Shown in pieces: positions 1 through 5,514 of a stretch of 11,304 nucleotides of DNA (the stretch's first letter is position 1; each line of letters opens with the position of its first letter). The DNA lies in assembly GCA_026645375.1 (NCBI GenBank), contig JAPFFX010000406.1, positions 1 to 11,304 of the forward strand, read 5' to 3'. A model generated the notes under the pieces. That model saw only the letters and a list, made by a program, of their open reading frames with translations. It was not told the origin of the DNA and made no database searches. Source of the DNA: Citricoccus sp. WCRC_4. Lineage in GTDB: Bacteria; Actinomycetota; Actinomycetes; Actinomycetales; Micrococcaceae. The translations under genes and the position numbers were made by a program.

Positions 1-8
1 CTGCATCC

Positions 9-52
9 GCAGAGGCCGGTCGGTTCCCGTGGGGGAGCCGACCGGCCTCTGC
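9..52. terminator. 20-bp stem hairpin, probable bidirectional terminator
   Basis: Positions 9-28 pair with 33-52 over 20 consecutive base pairs. There is one G-T wobble (24/37) and a 4-nt loop. The hairpin lies 18 bp beyond the stop of the minus-strand methyltransferase, where a terminator is expected, and could also serve a plus-strand gene to the left of the window. No T-tract follows on either strand, which is common for high-GC actinobacterial terminators. The stem is seen directly; the terminator role is inferred. Confidence 0.6.
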
Positions 53-70
53 GCGTTCACCTCCGCCCGC

Positions 71-685
71 TCATCCCCGGGCGATGGCCAGGAAGACAGG
101 GAAGGGCGTGCCGTCCTTGTCGATCGTCGAGAAGTCCTCGACCGAGACGTCCTCGAACCCGCTCTGCACGAGCCACTGGGCCAGCTGGTGACGGTCGAAG
201 CCCGGGTGGCCGTCGAAGTCGCGCAGGTGGGCGTGGAAGGATCCGTCCTCCGTGTCCAGGTCGGCGATCGCCACGTGCCCGCCCGGCTCCAGCAGGGCGC
301 GGATCCCGGACAGGACCCTCGGGACGTCGTGGACATGATGGAGCACCAGGCTGGCGACGACCAGGTCGAATCGTTCATCCGGGGTGCTGCCTGACTCCAG
401 GTCCAGGTCCCAGACCCGGGTGCCGGCCGGCAGGAGGCCGCGGACTACCTTGTCCGCGGCCACCCGGCGCATCCCCTCCGAACTGTCCGCGAGGGTCGCG
501 GTGCCGATGTGGGGCCCGAGCGCCTGGGAGACCAGTCCGGTGCCCGCCCCGTACTCCAGGAGGCGTTCCCGGCCCGTGAGGGCCAGCCTGGTGGTGATGG
601 CGTCCGCCAGCCGGCGTGCCTCCTCCGCCTTGCCGGGTGCCAGGTCCCAGGTGGCCGCCGCGGTGTCGAAGTGCTCATCCGCCAT
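71..685 (-). CDS. Class I SAM-dependent methyltransferase (204 aa)
   Basis: This protein should transfer a methyl group from S-adenosylmethionine to an unidentified substrate in the cytoplasm. Motif I, which binds SAM, is ExGxGTG-like (EYGAGTG) at residues 44-50. An acidic residue follows in LADSS (66), then FDLVVASLVLHHV (106-118) as motif II and LEPGGHVAIADL (132-143) as motif III. This is the order of the Methyltransf_11/25 group, and the length is normal for a compact single-domain member. The ATG at 683-685 is chosen because GGAGG (minus strand, about 692-696) sits a good distance upstream and the protein begins just before the usual N-terminal helix. The gene stands alone, ending at the hairpin at 9-52. 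A short reading frame (675-803) overlaps its start and might couple its translation. The substrate cannot be told; small molecules, quinone precursors and tRNA are all possible. Confidence 0.88.
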   Translation of the reverse strand: MADEHFDTAAATWDLAPGKAEEARRLADAITTRLALTGRERLLEYGAGTGLVSQALGPHIGTATLADSSEGMRRVAADKVVRGLLPAGTRVWDLDLESGSTPDERFDLVVASLVLHHVHDVPRVLSGIRALLEPGGHVAIADLDTEDGSFHAHLRDFDGHPGFDRHQLAQWLVQSGFEDVSVEDFSTIDKDGTPFPVFLAIARG

Positions 686-803
686 GGCGGGCCTCCTGGT
701 CCAGGGCTGTCGCGTCGGCCCTGCGGCCGGGATGCGTCCCGTGGGCGGAGGACGCCTCCACCGGGACGCCGGCGGGCTTTGTCGTGTTCTCGGGGGAGGT
801 CAT
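675..803 (-). CDS. Possible 42-aa leader ORF overlapping the methyltransferase start
   Basis: An ATG at 801-803 opens a 42-codon frame (MTSPENTTKPAG...ARHGG) whose stop lies 9-11 nt inside the methyltransferase gene, an overlap typical of translational coupling. A weak AGGA-type site precedes it. By hand count, third codon positions are about 88% G/C, second positions about 64% and first positions about 71%, a coding-like profile for this genome. The peptide is hydrophilic with no motif, and I do not recognise it. In GC-rich DNA such frames also arise by chance, so this is only a candidate. Confidence 0.28.
   Translation of the reverse strand: MTSPENTTKPAGVPVEASSAHGTHPGRRADATALDQEARHGG
734..769. 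repeat. Inverted repeat in the methyltransferase leader
   Basis: GCGTCCCG at 734-741 is complementary to CGGGACGC at 762-769. Inside the loop a smaller hairpin can form (GGAG 747-750 with CTCC 756-759). It lies 50-80 bp upstream of the methyltransferase start, within the 42-aa candidate leader frame, so it could be an attenuator or simply GC-rich chance pairing. Confidence 0.3.
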
Positions 804-971
804 CCGACCATCCTGCCAGCCCGGTCCTGTCGGTGGAATGTGAAGCGGGGAAGCGGTGCCCGGAATCACCGACACCGTGATGGGGTGACGAACATGACAC
901 CCCGGTGAACCACGGGCGTCCGTGAGGTGCGCCGTGGAGGCCCTGAGGGCTACAACGGCCCGTACAAAGTA

Positions 972-1001
972 TGTGGAAAGCCTGTGGATAACTGTGAAGA
1001 A
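972..1001 (-). promoter_or_regulatory. Three helically phased DnaA-box-like 9-mers
   Basis: Read on the minus strand, 983-991 is TTATCCACA, an exact match to the TTWTNCACA DnaA box. On either side, 972-980 (CTTTCCACA) and 993-1001 (TTCTTCACA) each differ from the consensus at one position. All three face the same way, with starts 11 and 10 bp apart, close to one helical turn, so bound DnaA molecules would lie on one face of the DNA. The matches are seen directly; binding is inferred. Confidence 0.65.
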
Positions 1002-1074
1002 CCGGCGGTCCAAGTTGCACTGGTGTGCTTCCAGGTGCTACTTCCCCAGCAGTAATCCCCAGCGAAATTCCTTT

Positions 1075-1083
1075 CTATCCACA
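1075..1083 (+). promoter_or_regulatory. DnaA-box-like 9-mer (CTATCCACA)
   Basis: One mismatch to TTATCCACA. It sits in the most AT-rich part of the gap (about 1050-1100), between the left and right DnaA-box groups. Confidence 0.5.
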
Positions 1084-1126
1084 GGTCCGGATTCGTTAAA
1101 CCCCACGTCAGGTGCTGATTCTGGAC

Positions 1127-1144
1127 GGATGCTGGCTAGCATCC
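1127..1144. repeat. Perfect 7-bp inverted repeat between DnaA-box groups
   Basis: GGATGCT (1127-1133) and AGCATCC (1138-1144) are perfect complements with a 4-nt spacer. It could be a protein-binding palindrome or a small cruciform. It is too far upstream of dnaB, and in the wrong place, to be a terminator for a known gene. Confidence 0.4.
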
Positions 1145-1150
1145 CCAGGG

Positions 1151-1216
1151 TTTTCCCCACGCTGTGCACACGACATGCCGGTGAATCCACACGTTATCCA
1201 CAGAAGCTGTGGACAT
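1151..1216. promoter_or_regulatory. Right-hand DnaA-box group, with inverted pair next to the dnaB promoter
   Basis: TTATCCACA at 1194-1202 is a perfect plus-strand DnaA box. It faces ATGTCCACA on the minus strand at 1208-1216, forming an inverted pair separated by 5 bp. Weaker matches lie at 1183-1191 (GAATCCACA, one helical turn before the perfect box), 1162-1170 (CTGTGCACA) and 1151-1159 (TTTTCCCCA). The pair ends 6 bp before the proposed -35 element at 1222, a position suited to regulation of dnaB transcription. Confidence 0.6.
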
Positions 1217-1221
1217 CGTGC

Positions 1222-1250
1222 TTGAGTGGGGTTCCGCAGGCGAGTAGTCT
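1222..1250 (+). promoter_or_regulatory. Candidate dnaB promoter (TTGAGT-17-TAGTCT)
   Basis: TTGAGT at 1222-1227 and TAGTCT at 1245-1250 are 17 bp apart, the ideal spacing for a housekeeping-sigma promoter. TAGTCT fits the actinobacterial TANNNT -10 pattern. Transcription would begin near 1257 and give a leader of about 170 nt that contains the hairpin at 1325-1360. This is inferred from sequence pattern only. Confidence 0.4.
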
Positions 1251-1324
1251 CACGTGGTACCCCCACAGGACGAGCCGGGTATTGGCTAAGGTTTTTGGCG
1301 CACATCCGGTTGGCATCGCCTGGG

Positions 1325-1360
1325 GAGTCCGTCGCATCGGGATCCTGATGCGACGGGCTC
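1325..1360 (+). promoter_or_regulatory. 14-bp stem hairpin in the dnaB leader
   Basis: Positions 1325-1338 pair with 1347-1360 in 14 consecutive pairs, one a G-T wobble, around an 8-nt loop containing GGATCC. It lies between the candidate promoter and the TTG start, about 65 nt before translation begins. No T-run follows, only TT. It may be an attenuator, a transcript-stabilising structure or a protein-binding site. Confidence 0.5.
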
Positions 1361-1425
1361 TTAGGGACACCGCACCGCGGGGGGAGTTGCCGGGCCGTCC
1401 GGTTATAGGGAAGGGAATCAACTAC

Positions 1426-2802
1426 TTGGCATTCGAGCATTTCGATTCCACCGACGGCACCGGCTCCTCGCGGGCCAACCTCCTTCCCCCGCAGGACCTC
1501 GTCGCCGAACAGTCGGTGCTCGGGGGCATGATGCTCTCCAAGGACGCGATCGCGGACGTCGTGGAGCTGTTGCGCGGCAACGACTTCTACAAGCCGGCGC
1601 ACGAGATGATCTACGAGGCGATCATCGACCTGTACGGACGCGGCGAGCCCGCCGATGCCGTCACGGTCGCGGACCTGCTCAACAAGCGCCAGGAACTGGC
1701 CCGCGTCGGCGGCCCCGCCGTGCTGCACGAACTCGTCCAGTCCGTGCCGACCGCGGCGAACGCGGGCTTCTACGCCGAGATCGTGCGCGAGAAGGGCGTC
1801 CTGCGCCGCCTCGTCCAGGCGGGCACCAAGATCGTCCAGATGGGCTACCAGCAGGACGGCGAAGTCGAGGAGATCGTCAACGAGGCCCAGGCCGAGGTCT
1901 ACAAGGTCGCCGAGACCCGGCAGTCCGAGGACTACGTCCCCTTGTCCGGGATCCTCGAGCACACCGTGGACGAGATCGAGGCAGCCGGGTCCCAGGGCGA
2001 GGGGATGACCGGGGTGCCCACCGGGTTCTACGAGTTCGACGAGCTGACCCAGGGCCTGCACGGCGGGCAGATGATCGTCATCGCCGCTCGTCCTGCCGTC
2101 GGCAAGTCCACGATCGCCCTGGACTTCGCCCGCTCCGCGGCCATCAAGCACAACATGACCACCGTGTTCTTCTCCCTCGAGATGGGCAAGAACGAGATCG
2201 CCATGCGCCTGCTCTCCGCGGAGGCCACGATCGCCCTGCAGGACCTGCGCAAGGGGACCATCCGGGACGAGCAGTGGTCCAAGATCGCCGCCACCGTCGG
2301 ACGGCTGAACGACTCGCCGTTCTTCATCGACGACTCACCGAACATGTCCATGATGGAGATCCGCGCCAAGTGCCGGCGGCTGAAGCAGAAGCACGACCTC
2401 AAGCTCGTGGTGCTGGACTACCTCCAGCTGATGAGTTCCGGCAAGAAGGTCGAGTCCCGCCAGCAGGAGGTCGCCGAGTTCTCCCGTGCCCTCAAGCTGC
2501 TGGCCAAGGAACTCCAGGTCCCGGTCATCGCGCTGTCCCAGCTGAACCGCGGCTCGGAGCAGCGCACGGACAAGAAACCCCAGGTCTCCGACCTGCGTGA
2601 GTCCGGGTCCATCGAACAGGACGCCGACATGGTCATCCTGCTGCACCGCGAGGACATCTACGACAAGGAGTCCCCGCGCGCCGGCGAGGCCGACCTGATC
2701 GTCGCCAAGCACCGCAACGGTCCGACGAAGACCATCGTGGTGGGCTTCCAGGGCCACTACTCGCGGTTCTCGAACATGGCACCCGACGCCGGGGGCTTCT
2801 GA
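1426..2802 (+). CDS. dnaB: Replicative DNA helicase DnaB (458 aa)
   Basis: DnaB is the ring-shaped hexameric 5'-3' helicase that unwinds the chromosome ahead of the replisome and binds primase through its N-terminal domain. The N-domain begins with PPQDLVAEQSVLGGMM (21-36). The RecA-like C-domain has Walker A ARPAVGKST (221-229), catalytic Glu in SLEM (E252), Walker B LVVLDYLQLM (327-336), the sensor-like SQLNR (371-375) and an arginine-finger region KHRNGPTK (428-435). Length is normal, and there is no intein at the Walker A site where actinobacterial DnaB proteins often carry one. The TTG at 1426 is chosen because GGGAAGGGA (1408-1416) lies 9 nt upstream and the next in-frame upstream start (ATG 1348) falls inside a hairpin. 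It is separated from the rpsF-ssb-rpsR-rplI genes it often follows. Confidence 0.95.
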   Translation: MAFEHFDSTDGTGSSRANLLPPQDLVAEQSVLGGMMLSKDAIADVVELLRGNDFYKPAHEMIYEAIIDLYGRGEPADAVTVADLLNKRQELARVGGPAVLHELVQSVPTAANAGFYAEIVREKGVLRRLVQAGTKIVQMGYQQDGEVEEIVNEAQAEVYKVAETRQSEDYVPLSGILEHTVDEIEAAGSQGEGMTGVPTGFYEFDELTQGLHGGQMIVIAARPAVGKSTIALDFARSAAIKHNMTTVFFSLEMGKNEIAMRLLSAEATIALQDLRKGTIRDEQWSKIAATVGRLNDSPFFIDDSPNMSMMEIRAKCRRLKQKHDLKLVVLDYLQLMSSGKKVESRQQEVAEFSRALKLLAKELQVPVIALSQLNRGSEQRTDKKPQVSDLRESGSIEQDADMVILLHREDIYDKESPRAGEADLIVAKHRNGPTKTIVVGFQGHYSRFSNMAPDAGGF

Positions 2803-2852
2803 TGGACCGGGTCTCCTGCCCCTCGCGGAGGACTCCGGCACCCACGTGCTGA
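2802..2852 (+). CDS. Possible 16-aa coupling mini-ORF between dnaB and the M50B gene
   Basis: An ATG at 2802 overlaps the dnaB stop (TGATG) and encodes only MDRVSCPSRRTPAPTC. Its stop at 2850-2852 lies just after the GTG start of the next gene (2846). Ribosomes finishing dnaB could therefore be passed on to the downstream gene. No conserved sequence is recognised, and the arrangement may be chance. Confidence 0.2.
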   Translation: MDRVSCPSRRTPAPTC

Positions 2853-3604
2853 CCCAGCTCTGGGAGCGCGTGACGAGCACCCAGCCGGACCTCGACTGGC
2901 GGCTGGCCCTGGCCATGGCCGCCATCGCCCTCCTGCTCGCCTGGAGCCCGGTGGGCTATCGAGTGGTCCGTCACCTGGCCACGCTGACGCACGAGGCCGG
3001 ACACTCCGCGGTGGCAGTGCTCGCGGGACGCCGGCTCAGCGGCATCCGCCTGCACTCGGACACCTCCGGGGTGACCCTGTCCAGGGGCCGTCCCCGCGGT
3101 CCCGGGATGGTGCTGATGCTGGCTGCCGGGTACCCGGCCCCGGCCGTCGTCGGGCTCGCCGGCGCATGGCTCGCGGGCGCCGGCTATGCCGCCGCCTGGC
3201 TCTGGTCCTTCGTCCTCCTCTGCGCGCTGATGCTGCTGCTGGTGCGCAACCTCTACGGGCTGTGGGTCGTGCTCGTCACCGGGGTGGCCGTCGCCGTGCT
3301 GTCCTGGGCGGCCTCACCCCTGGTCCTCTCCGCGGTCGCGCATGTGGTGGCGTGGTCGCTGTTGCTCTGCGCGCCCCGGGCCGTCGTGGAACTCCAGCGC
3401 CAACGACGCCGGCTCGGACGCCGGGGCGCGGGCCGGGCGGCCGGCGCCGGGTACCGCCCGGACAGCGACGTCGACCAGCTGGCCCGGCTGAGCGGAGTCC
3501 CGGCGGCCCTGTGGACGGGCTTCTTCTGGCTCCTCTGCGCGGGTTGCCTCCTGGCCGGCGGGTGGCTGCTCTGGCCGTGGGGTCCGTCGGGGCCCTCGGC
3601 CTGA
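2846..3604 (+). CDS. M50B-like membrane metallopeptidase (252 aa)
   Basis: This is an integral-membrane protein of the Peptidase M50B-like group, distantly related to the site-2 proteases that cut substrates within the membrane. HEAGH at 49-53 provides the zinc-binding HExxH motif, inside the first long helix. VRNLYGLW (133-140) matches the second, N/D-xxG metal-site region. SDVDQLARLSGVPAALWTGFF (207-227) is the usual C-terminal signature of these proteins. About five to six hydrophobic segments lie at 20-34, 88-108, 112-133, 136-155, 157-176 and 222-246, with a basic cytoplasmic stretch at 184-200. The GTG start at 2846 has GGAGG (2827-2831) a rather long 14 nt upstream. The gene is 43 nt after dnaB and probably cotranscribed with it, though no functional link is known. 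The substrate is unknown. Confidence 0.82.
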   Translation: MLTQLWERVTSTQPDLDWRLALAMAAIALLLAWSPVGYRVVRHLATLTHEAGHSAVAVLAGRRLSGIRLHSDTSGVTLSRGRPRGPGMVLMLAAGYPAPAVVGLAGAWLAGAGYAAAWLWSFVLLCALMLLLVRNLYGLWVVLVTGVAVAVLSWAASPLVLSAVAHVVAWSLLLCAPRAVVELQRQRRRLGRRGAGRAAGAGYRPDSDVDQLARLSGVPAALWTGFFWLLCAGCLLAGGWLLWPWGPSGPSA

Positions 3605-3625
3605 GGCGCGCTGGCGGCCAGTCGT

Positions 3626-3639
3626 GCGGGCCAACCCGC
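3626..3639. terminator. Weak hairpin between convergent genes
   Basis: GCGGG (3626-3630) pairs with CCCGC (3635-3639) around a CCAA loop. It lies in the 39-bp gap between the convergent M50B and patatin genes, and is the only stem there. It is short, so termination here is uncertain. Confidence 0.3.
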
Positions 3640-3643
3640 GGGA

Positions 3644-4921
3644 TCAGTCCTCCGAGACGGTCATCCGGGCGATGCGTCCCTCGTCGAAGAAGGCCCGGAC
3701 CCGGGCGCTGATCCGGCGGTCCGTCGCCGAGTGCACGGTCCAGCGGGCACCGTCCTCGCACACCCGGGCGCGGCTCGTCTCGACCCGCAGGCCGAACTCG
3801 TCGAGGAACCCGCGGATCCGTTCGGGGTCGGTCGTCGCGTCCAGGGGTGCCAGCGGGTGGGTGCTCGAGACCACGGCTCCGGGCCGGAACCGGCCCATGA
3901 GCGAGCCCGGTTCCCGGTCGTCGTCGCCCCACGCGCGTTCCAGGGCCATGGCGTCCACCTGGTCCTGCGCCTGGTGCCGACCCAGTTCCATCAATTCGTC
4001 GATGAACGCGGGGTCCCGGTTGAGCTTGCTGGCGTAACCCCAGGCGCGGGTGGTGTCCGTGCGCTGCATCTCCAGGATGCGCACCGTGATGTGCCGGACC
4101 CGGTCGGAACGGATGGTGCCGTCGGCCAGCCAGTCGTCCACCTGCTCGATGAAGCCGAGTTCCTGGTACAGGGAGAGGTTGCCGGACAGCTCGTTGCGGC
4201 GGGTCGCGATCTCCCCCACGGTCGTGGGCTCGTCCTCGACCTGGGAGGGATTGACCTGGATCACCCAGATCTCGTCGGGCTCGGAGTCCAGCAGCTTGTG
4301 GACCGGGGGGTTCTGGGAGAACAGGCCGTCCCAGTACACGCTCCGGCCGAGGCGGACGGAGCGGAAGATGTTCGGGATGGCGGCCGAGGCCAGGATCGCG
4401 TCCGTCGAGATCTCGCCGTCGCGGCTGTCGAAGGTCCGGAACACGCCCTTGAGGACGTCGACGGCACCGACCAGGAGCATCGGGTCGCTGATGGCGGCCG
4501 AGGCCAGCTCCTGGTCCGCCCTCAGGTCCACGGTCTCGTCGATCAGTCTCCGCAGGAGGTCGGAGCCCCACACGGCGCCCGCGTTGAGATAGGGACTGAC
4601 GACCGGGACGGCCACCGTCTCGGACAGCCGCTGGCCCCACAGGACCATCGAGTTGACGACCTGGTCCGGCCAGCTCGACGCACTGTTCGCCGTCCAGAAC
4701 CGCCGGAGCAGGTGCTCTGCGTCCTCGGGACGGCGGTGCAGCAGCGACGACCAGGCGATGGCCGCGCAGATGGCACCTCCCGAGGTACCGCTGAGGCCGA
4801 CGACCCGGTGGTCGGCCAGGACATCGGGCTGCAGGAACCGGGACAGGGCCCCGGCCGTGAAGGCGGTGTGGCTGCCGCCGCCCTGGCAGGCGATCGCGAC
4901 GCGGCGTCTCTGGGAGGTCAC
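3644..4921 (-). CDS. Patatin-like phospholipase (425 aa)
   Basis: This is a serine acyl hydrolase of the patatin family, expected to cleave acyl esters of phospholipids or other lipids. The oxyanion-hole glycines QGGGSHTAFTAG are at 13-24. The nucleophile elbow GTSGG is at 45-49 (Ser47), and the catalytic aspartate is in the D-G/A motif WDGLFSQNPP (Asp198), so the Ser-Asp dyad is intact. There is no signal peptide, so the protein is probably cytoplasmic or peripheral. After the patatin core (about 1-315) comes an extension. Its last 65 residues (about 360-425, ending WTVHSATDRRISARVRAFFDEGRIARMTV) resemble a small NTF2/SnoaL-like element, an unproven impression. The GTG at 4919-4921 is chosen because it opens the family's N-terminal strand (RRRVAIACQGGG) and lies 6 nt after a TACCAT -10 with no ribosome site. 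It is divergent from the DoxX gene. Confidence 0.88.
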   Translation of the reverse strand: MTSQRRRVAIACQGGGSHTAFTAGALSRFLQPDVLADHRVVGLSGTSGGAICAAIAWSSLLHRRPEDAEHLLRRFWTANSASSWPDQVVNSMVLWGQRLSETVAVPVVSPYLNAGAVWGSDLLRRLIDETVDLRADQELASAAISDPMLLVGAVDVLKGVFRTFDSRDGEISTDAILASAAIPNIFRSVRLGRSVYWDGLFSQNPPVHKLLDSEPDEIWVIQVNPSQVEDEPTTVGEIATRRNELSGNLSLYQELGFIEQVDDWLADGTIRSDRVRHITVRILEMQRTDTTRAWGYASKLNRDPAFIDELMELGRHQAQDQVDAMALERAWGDDDREPGSLMGRFRPGAVVSSTHPLAPLDATTDPERIRGFLDEFGLRVETSRARVCEDGARWTVHSATDRRISARVRAFFDEGRIARMTVSED

Positions 4922-4927
4922 ACCCCG

Positions 4928-4933
4928 ATGGTA
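4928..4933 (-). promoter_or_regulatory. -10 element of a leaderless patatin transcript (TACCAT)
   Basis: On the minus strand TACCAT is followed by 6 nt and then the GTG start codon. Transcription would begin at or next to the start codon, which fits the lack of a Shine-Dalgarno sequence. No convincing -35 is visible. Confidence 0.45.
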
Positions 4934-4987
4934 GGGGTGATCGCGTCCGGCCCCCCGCGGTGTCGCGGGCGGGCGCGCCGCTCCGGC

Positions 4988-4993
4988 TACCGT
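4988..4993 (+). promoter_or_regulatory. Candidate -10 element for the DoxX gene (TACCGT)
   Basis: GGCTACCGT matches the actinobacterial TANNNT -10 pattern in the divergent gap. It would give a leader of about 57 nt carrying the GAAGGAAG ribosome site. The -35 is not recognisable. Confidence 0.35.
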
Positions 4994-5056
4994 GGCTGGG
5001 GGCCGTGCCGTCCGGGCACCGGCCCGCACCCCTGCCGTCCAGAGAAGGAAGTCCCC

Positions 5057-5419
5057 ATGAATGCCGTTCAGTTCCTCGGCCGCGCCGCGCTCGCCGCACC
5101 GTTCGTCTGGCTCGGTTATGAGGCCGCCAAGGAACCGGGCGGCCGGGTGGCGCTCGTCGAGCAGGCCGGGATCCCCGAGCCGGAGCTGGCCGTGCGCGCG
5201 AACGGCGTGGCCATGGCCGCCGGGGGCACGGCACTGGCGCTCGGCGTGCTGCCCCGGGCCGCCGCCGGTGGCCTGAGCCTGTCCATGCTCGCCACCACGA
5301 TGGTCGGGCACCCGTTCTGGAAGGAGACCGAGCCGGCCCGGCGCGTGCCGCAGCGGATCCAATTCCTCAAGAACCTCGGGCTCGCGGGCGCACTGGTGGC
5401 CTACGCCGCGAAGGTCTGA
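5057..5419 (+). CDS. DoxX-family small membrane protein (120 aa)
   Basis: DoxX-type proteins are small multi-helix membrane proteins. Some take part in redox or thiol-stress complexes, and the role of most is unknown. The family pattern is clear: an N-terminal helix RAALAAPFVWLGYEA (9-23), a glycine-rich second helix with GGTALALGVLPRAAA (56-70), a third helix, then T-M-x-x-HPFWKE (81-90) and QFLKNLGLAGALVAY (102-116). Length is normal. The ATG at 5057 is preceded by GAGAAGGAAG (5042-5051) at a suitable distance. It is divergent from the patatin gene across 135 bp, with separate promoters suggested. A hairpin at 5435-5462 probably ends its transcript. Confidence 0.82.
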   Translation: MNAVQFLGRAALAAPFVWLGYEAAKEPGGRVALVEQAGIPEPELAVRANGVAMAAGGTALALGVLPRAAAGGLSLSMLATTMVGHPFWKETEPARRVPQRIQFLKNLGLAGALVAYAAKV

Positions 5420-5434
5420 TCCGACGGCAGGTCG

Positions 5435-5462
5435 CCGGGGCGTTCACTCCGGGACGCCCTGG
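5435..5462 (+). terminator. 11-bp hairpin after the DoxX gene
   Basis: Positions 5435-5445 pair with 5452-5462, with two G-T wobbles and a 6-nt loop. It starts 16 bp after the DoxX stop and ends before the promoter of the next gene. No T-tract follows. Confidence 0.5.
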
Positions 5463-5466
5463 GCCC

Positions 5467-5475
5467 TGTGGACAA
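5467..5475 (-). promoter_or_regulatory. Perfect isolated DnaA box (TTGTCCACA)
   Basis: The minus strand reads TTGTCCACA, the form favoured in high-GC actinobacteria. It lies directly upstream of the proposed -35 (5478-5483) of the 230-aa protein gene. A single box can occur by chance, so regulation by DnaA is only possible. Confidence 0.4.
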
Positions 5476-5477
5476 CG

Positions 5478-5507
5478 TCGACGCAGGCCCCTCCTCCCCC
5501 CTAGGGT
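5478..5507 (+). promoter_or_regulatory. Promoter of a leaderless transcript (TCGACG-18-TAGGGT)
   Basis: TCGACG at 5478-5483 and TAGGGT at 5502-5507 are 18 bp apart. The ATG at 5515 comes 7 nt after the -10, so the transcript would start at the start codon. No Shine-Dalgarno is present. Confidence 0.5.
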
Positions 5508-5514
5508 GGCTGGC

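Larger units (their letters stand above)
804..1425. other. Long intergenic region upstream of dnaB
   Basis: This stretch of more than 600 bp holds no convincing gene. The dnaB frame stays open back to about position 922, but the encoded extension resembles no DnaB N-terminus and is full of DNA-level signals. The left part (804-960) has only short inverted repeats (GGGGTG 882-887 with CACCCC 898-903; ATCAC 865-869 with GTGAT 877-881). The middle (972-1216) holds DnaA-box-like 9-mers and is clearly AT-richer, for example around 1050-1100. The right part carries a candidate promoter and a long hairpin. Confidence 0.75.

Noticed and set aside
1015..1042. TTGCAC with GCTACT as a promoter
   Set aside because: The -10 lacks the TANNNT pattern and the element would lie inside the DnaA-box region, far from dnaB.
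1162..1170. CTGTGCACA as a full DnaA box
   Set aside because: It differs from TTWTNCACA at two positions, so it is listed only as a weak member of the cluster.
922..1425. Extended N-terminus of the dnaB frame back to about 922
   Set aside because: The encoded residues do not resemble any DnaB N-terminus, and the DNA carries DnaA boxes, a promoter and a hairpin. The TTG at 1426, with its upstream purine-rich site, gives a normal-length DnaB.
1426..2802. Intein in DnaB
   Set aside because: Inteins are common in actinobacterial DnaB, but the Walker A and other motifs are continuous here.
3731..5056. Plus-strand open frame opposite the patatin gene
   Set aside because: It is antisense to a gene with intact catalytic motifs. 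Only its last part, from the ATG at 5057, is a real gene (DoxX).
3276..5234. Long minus-strand open frame (652 codons) over the M50B, patatin and DoxX region
   Set aside because: The product is dominated by Arg, Pro and Gly with no motif, and it overlaps clearly recognisable genes in other frames. It is a GC-rich shadow frame.
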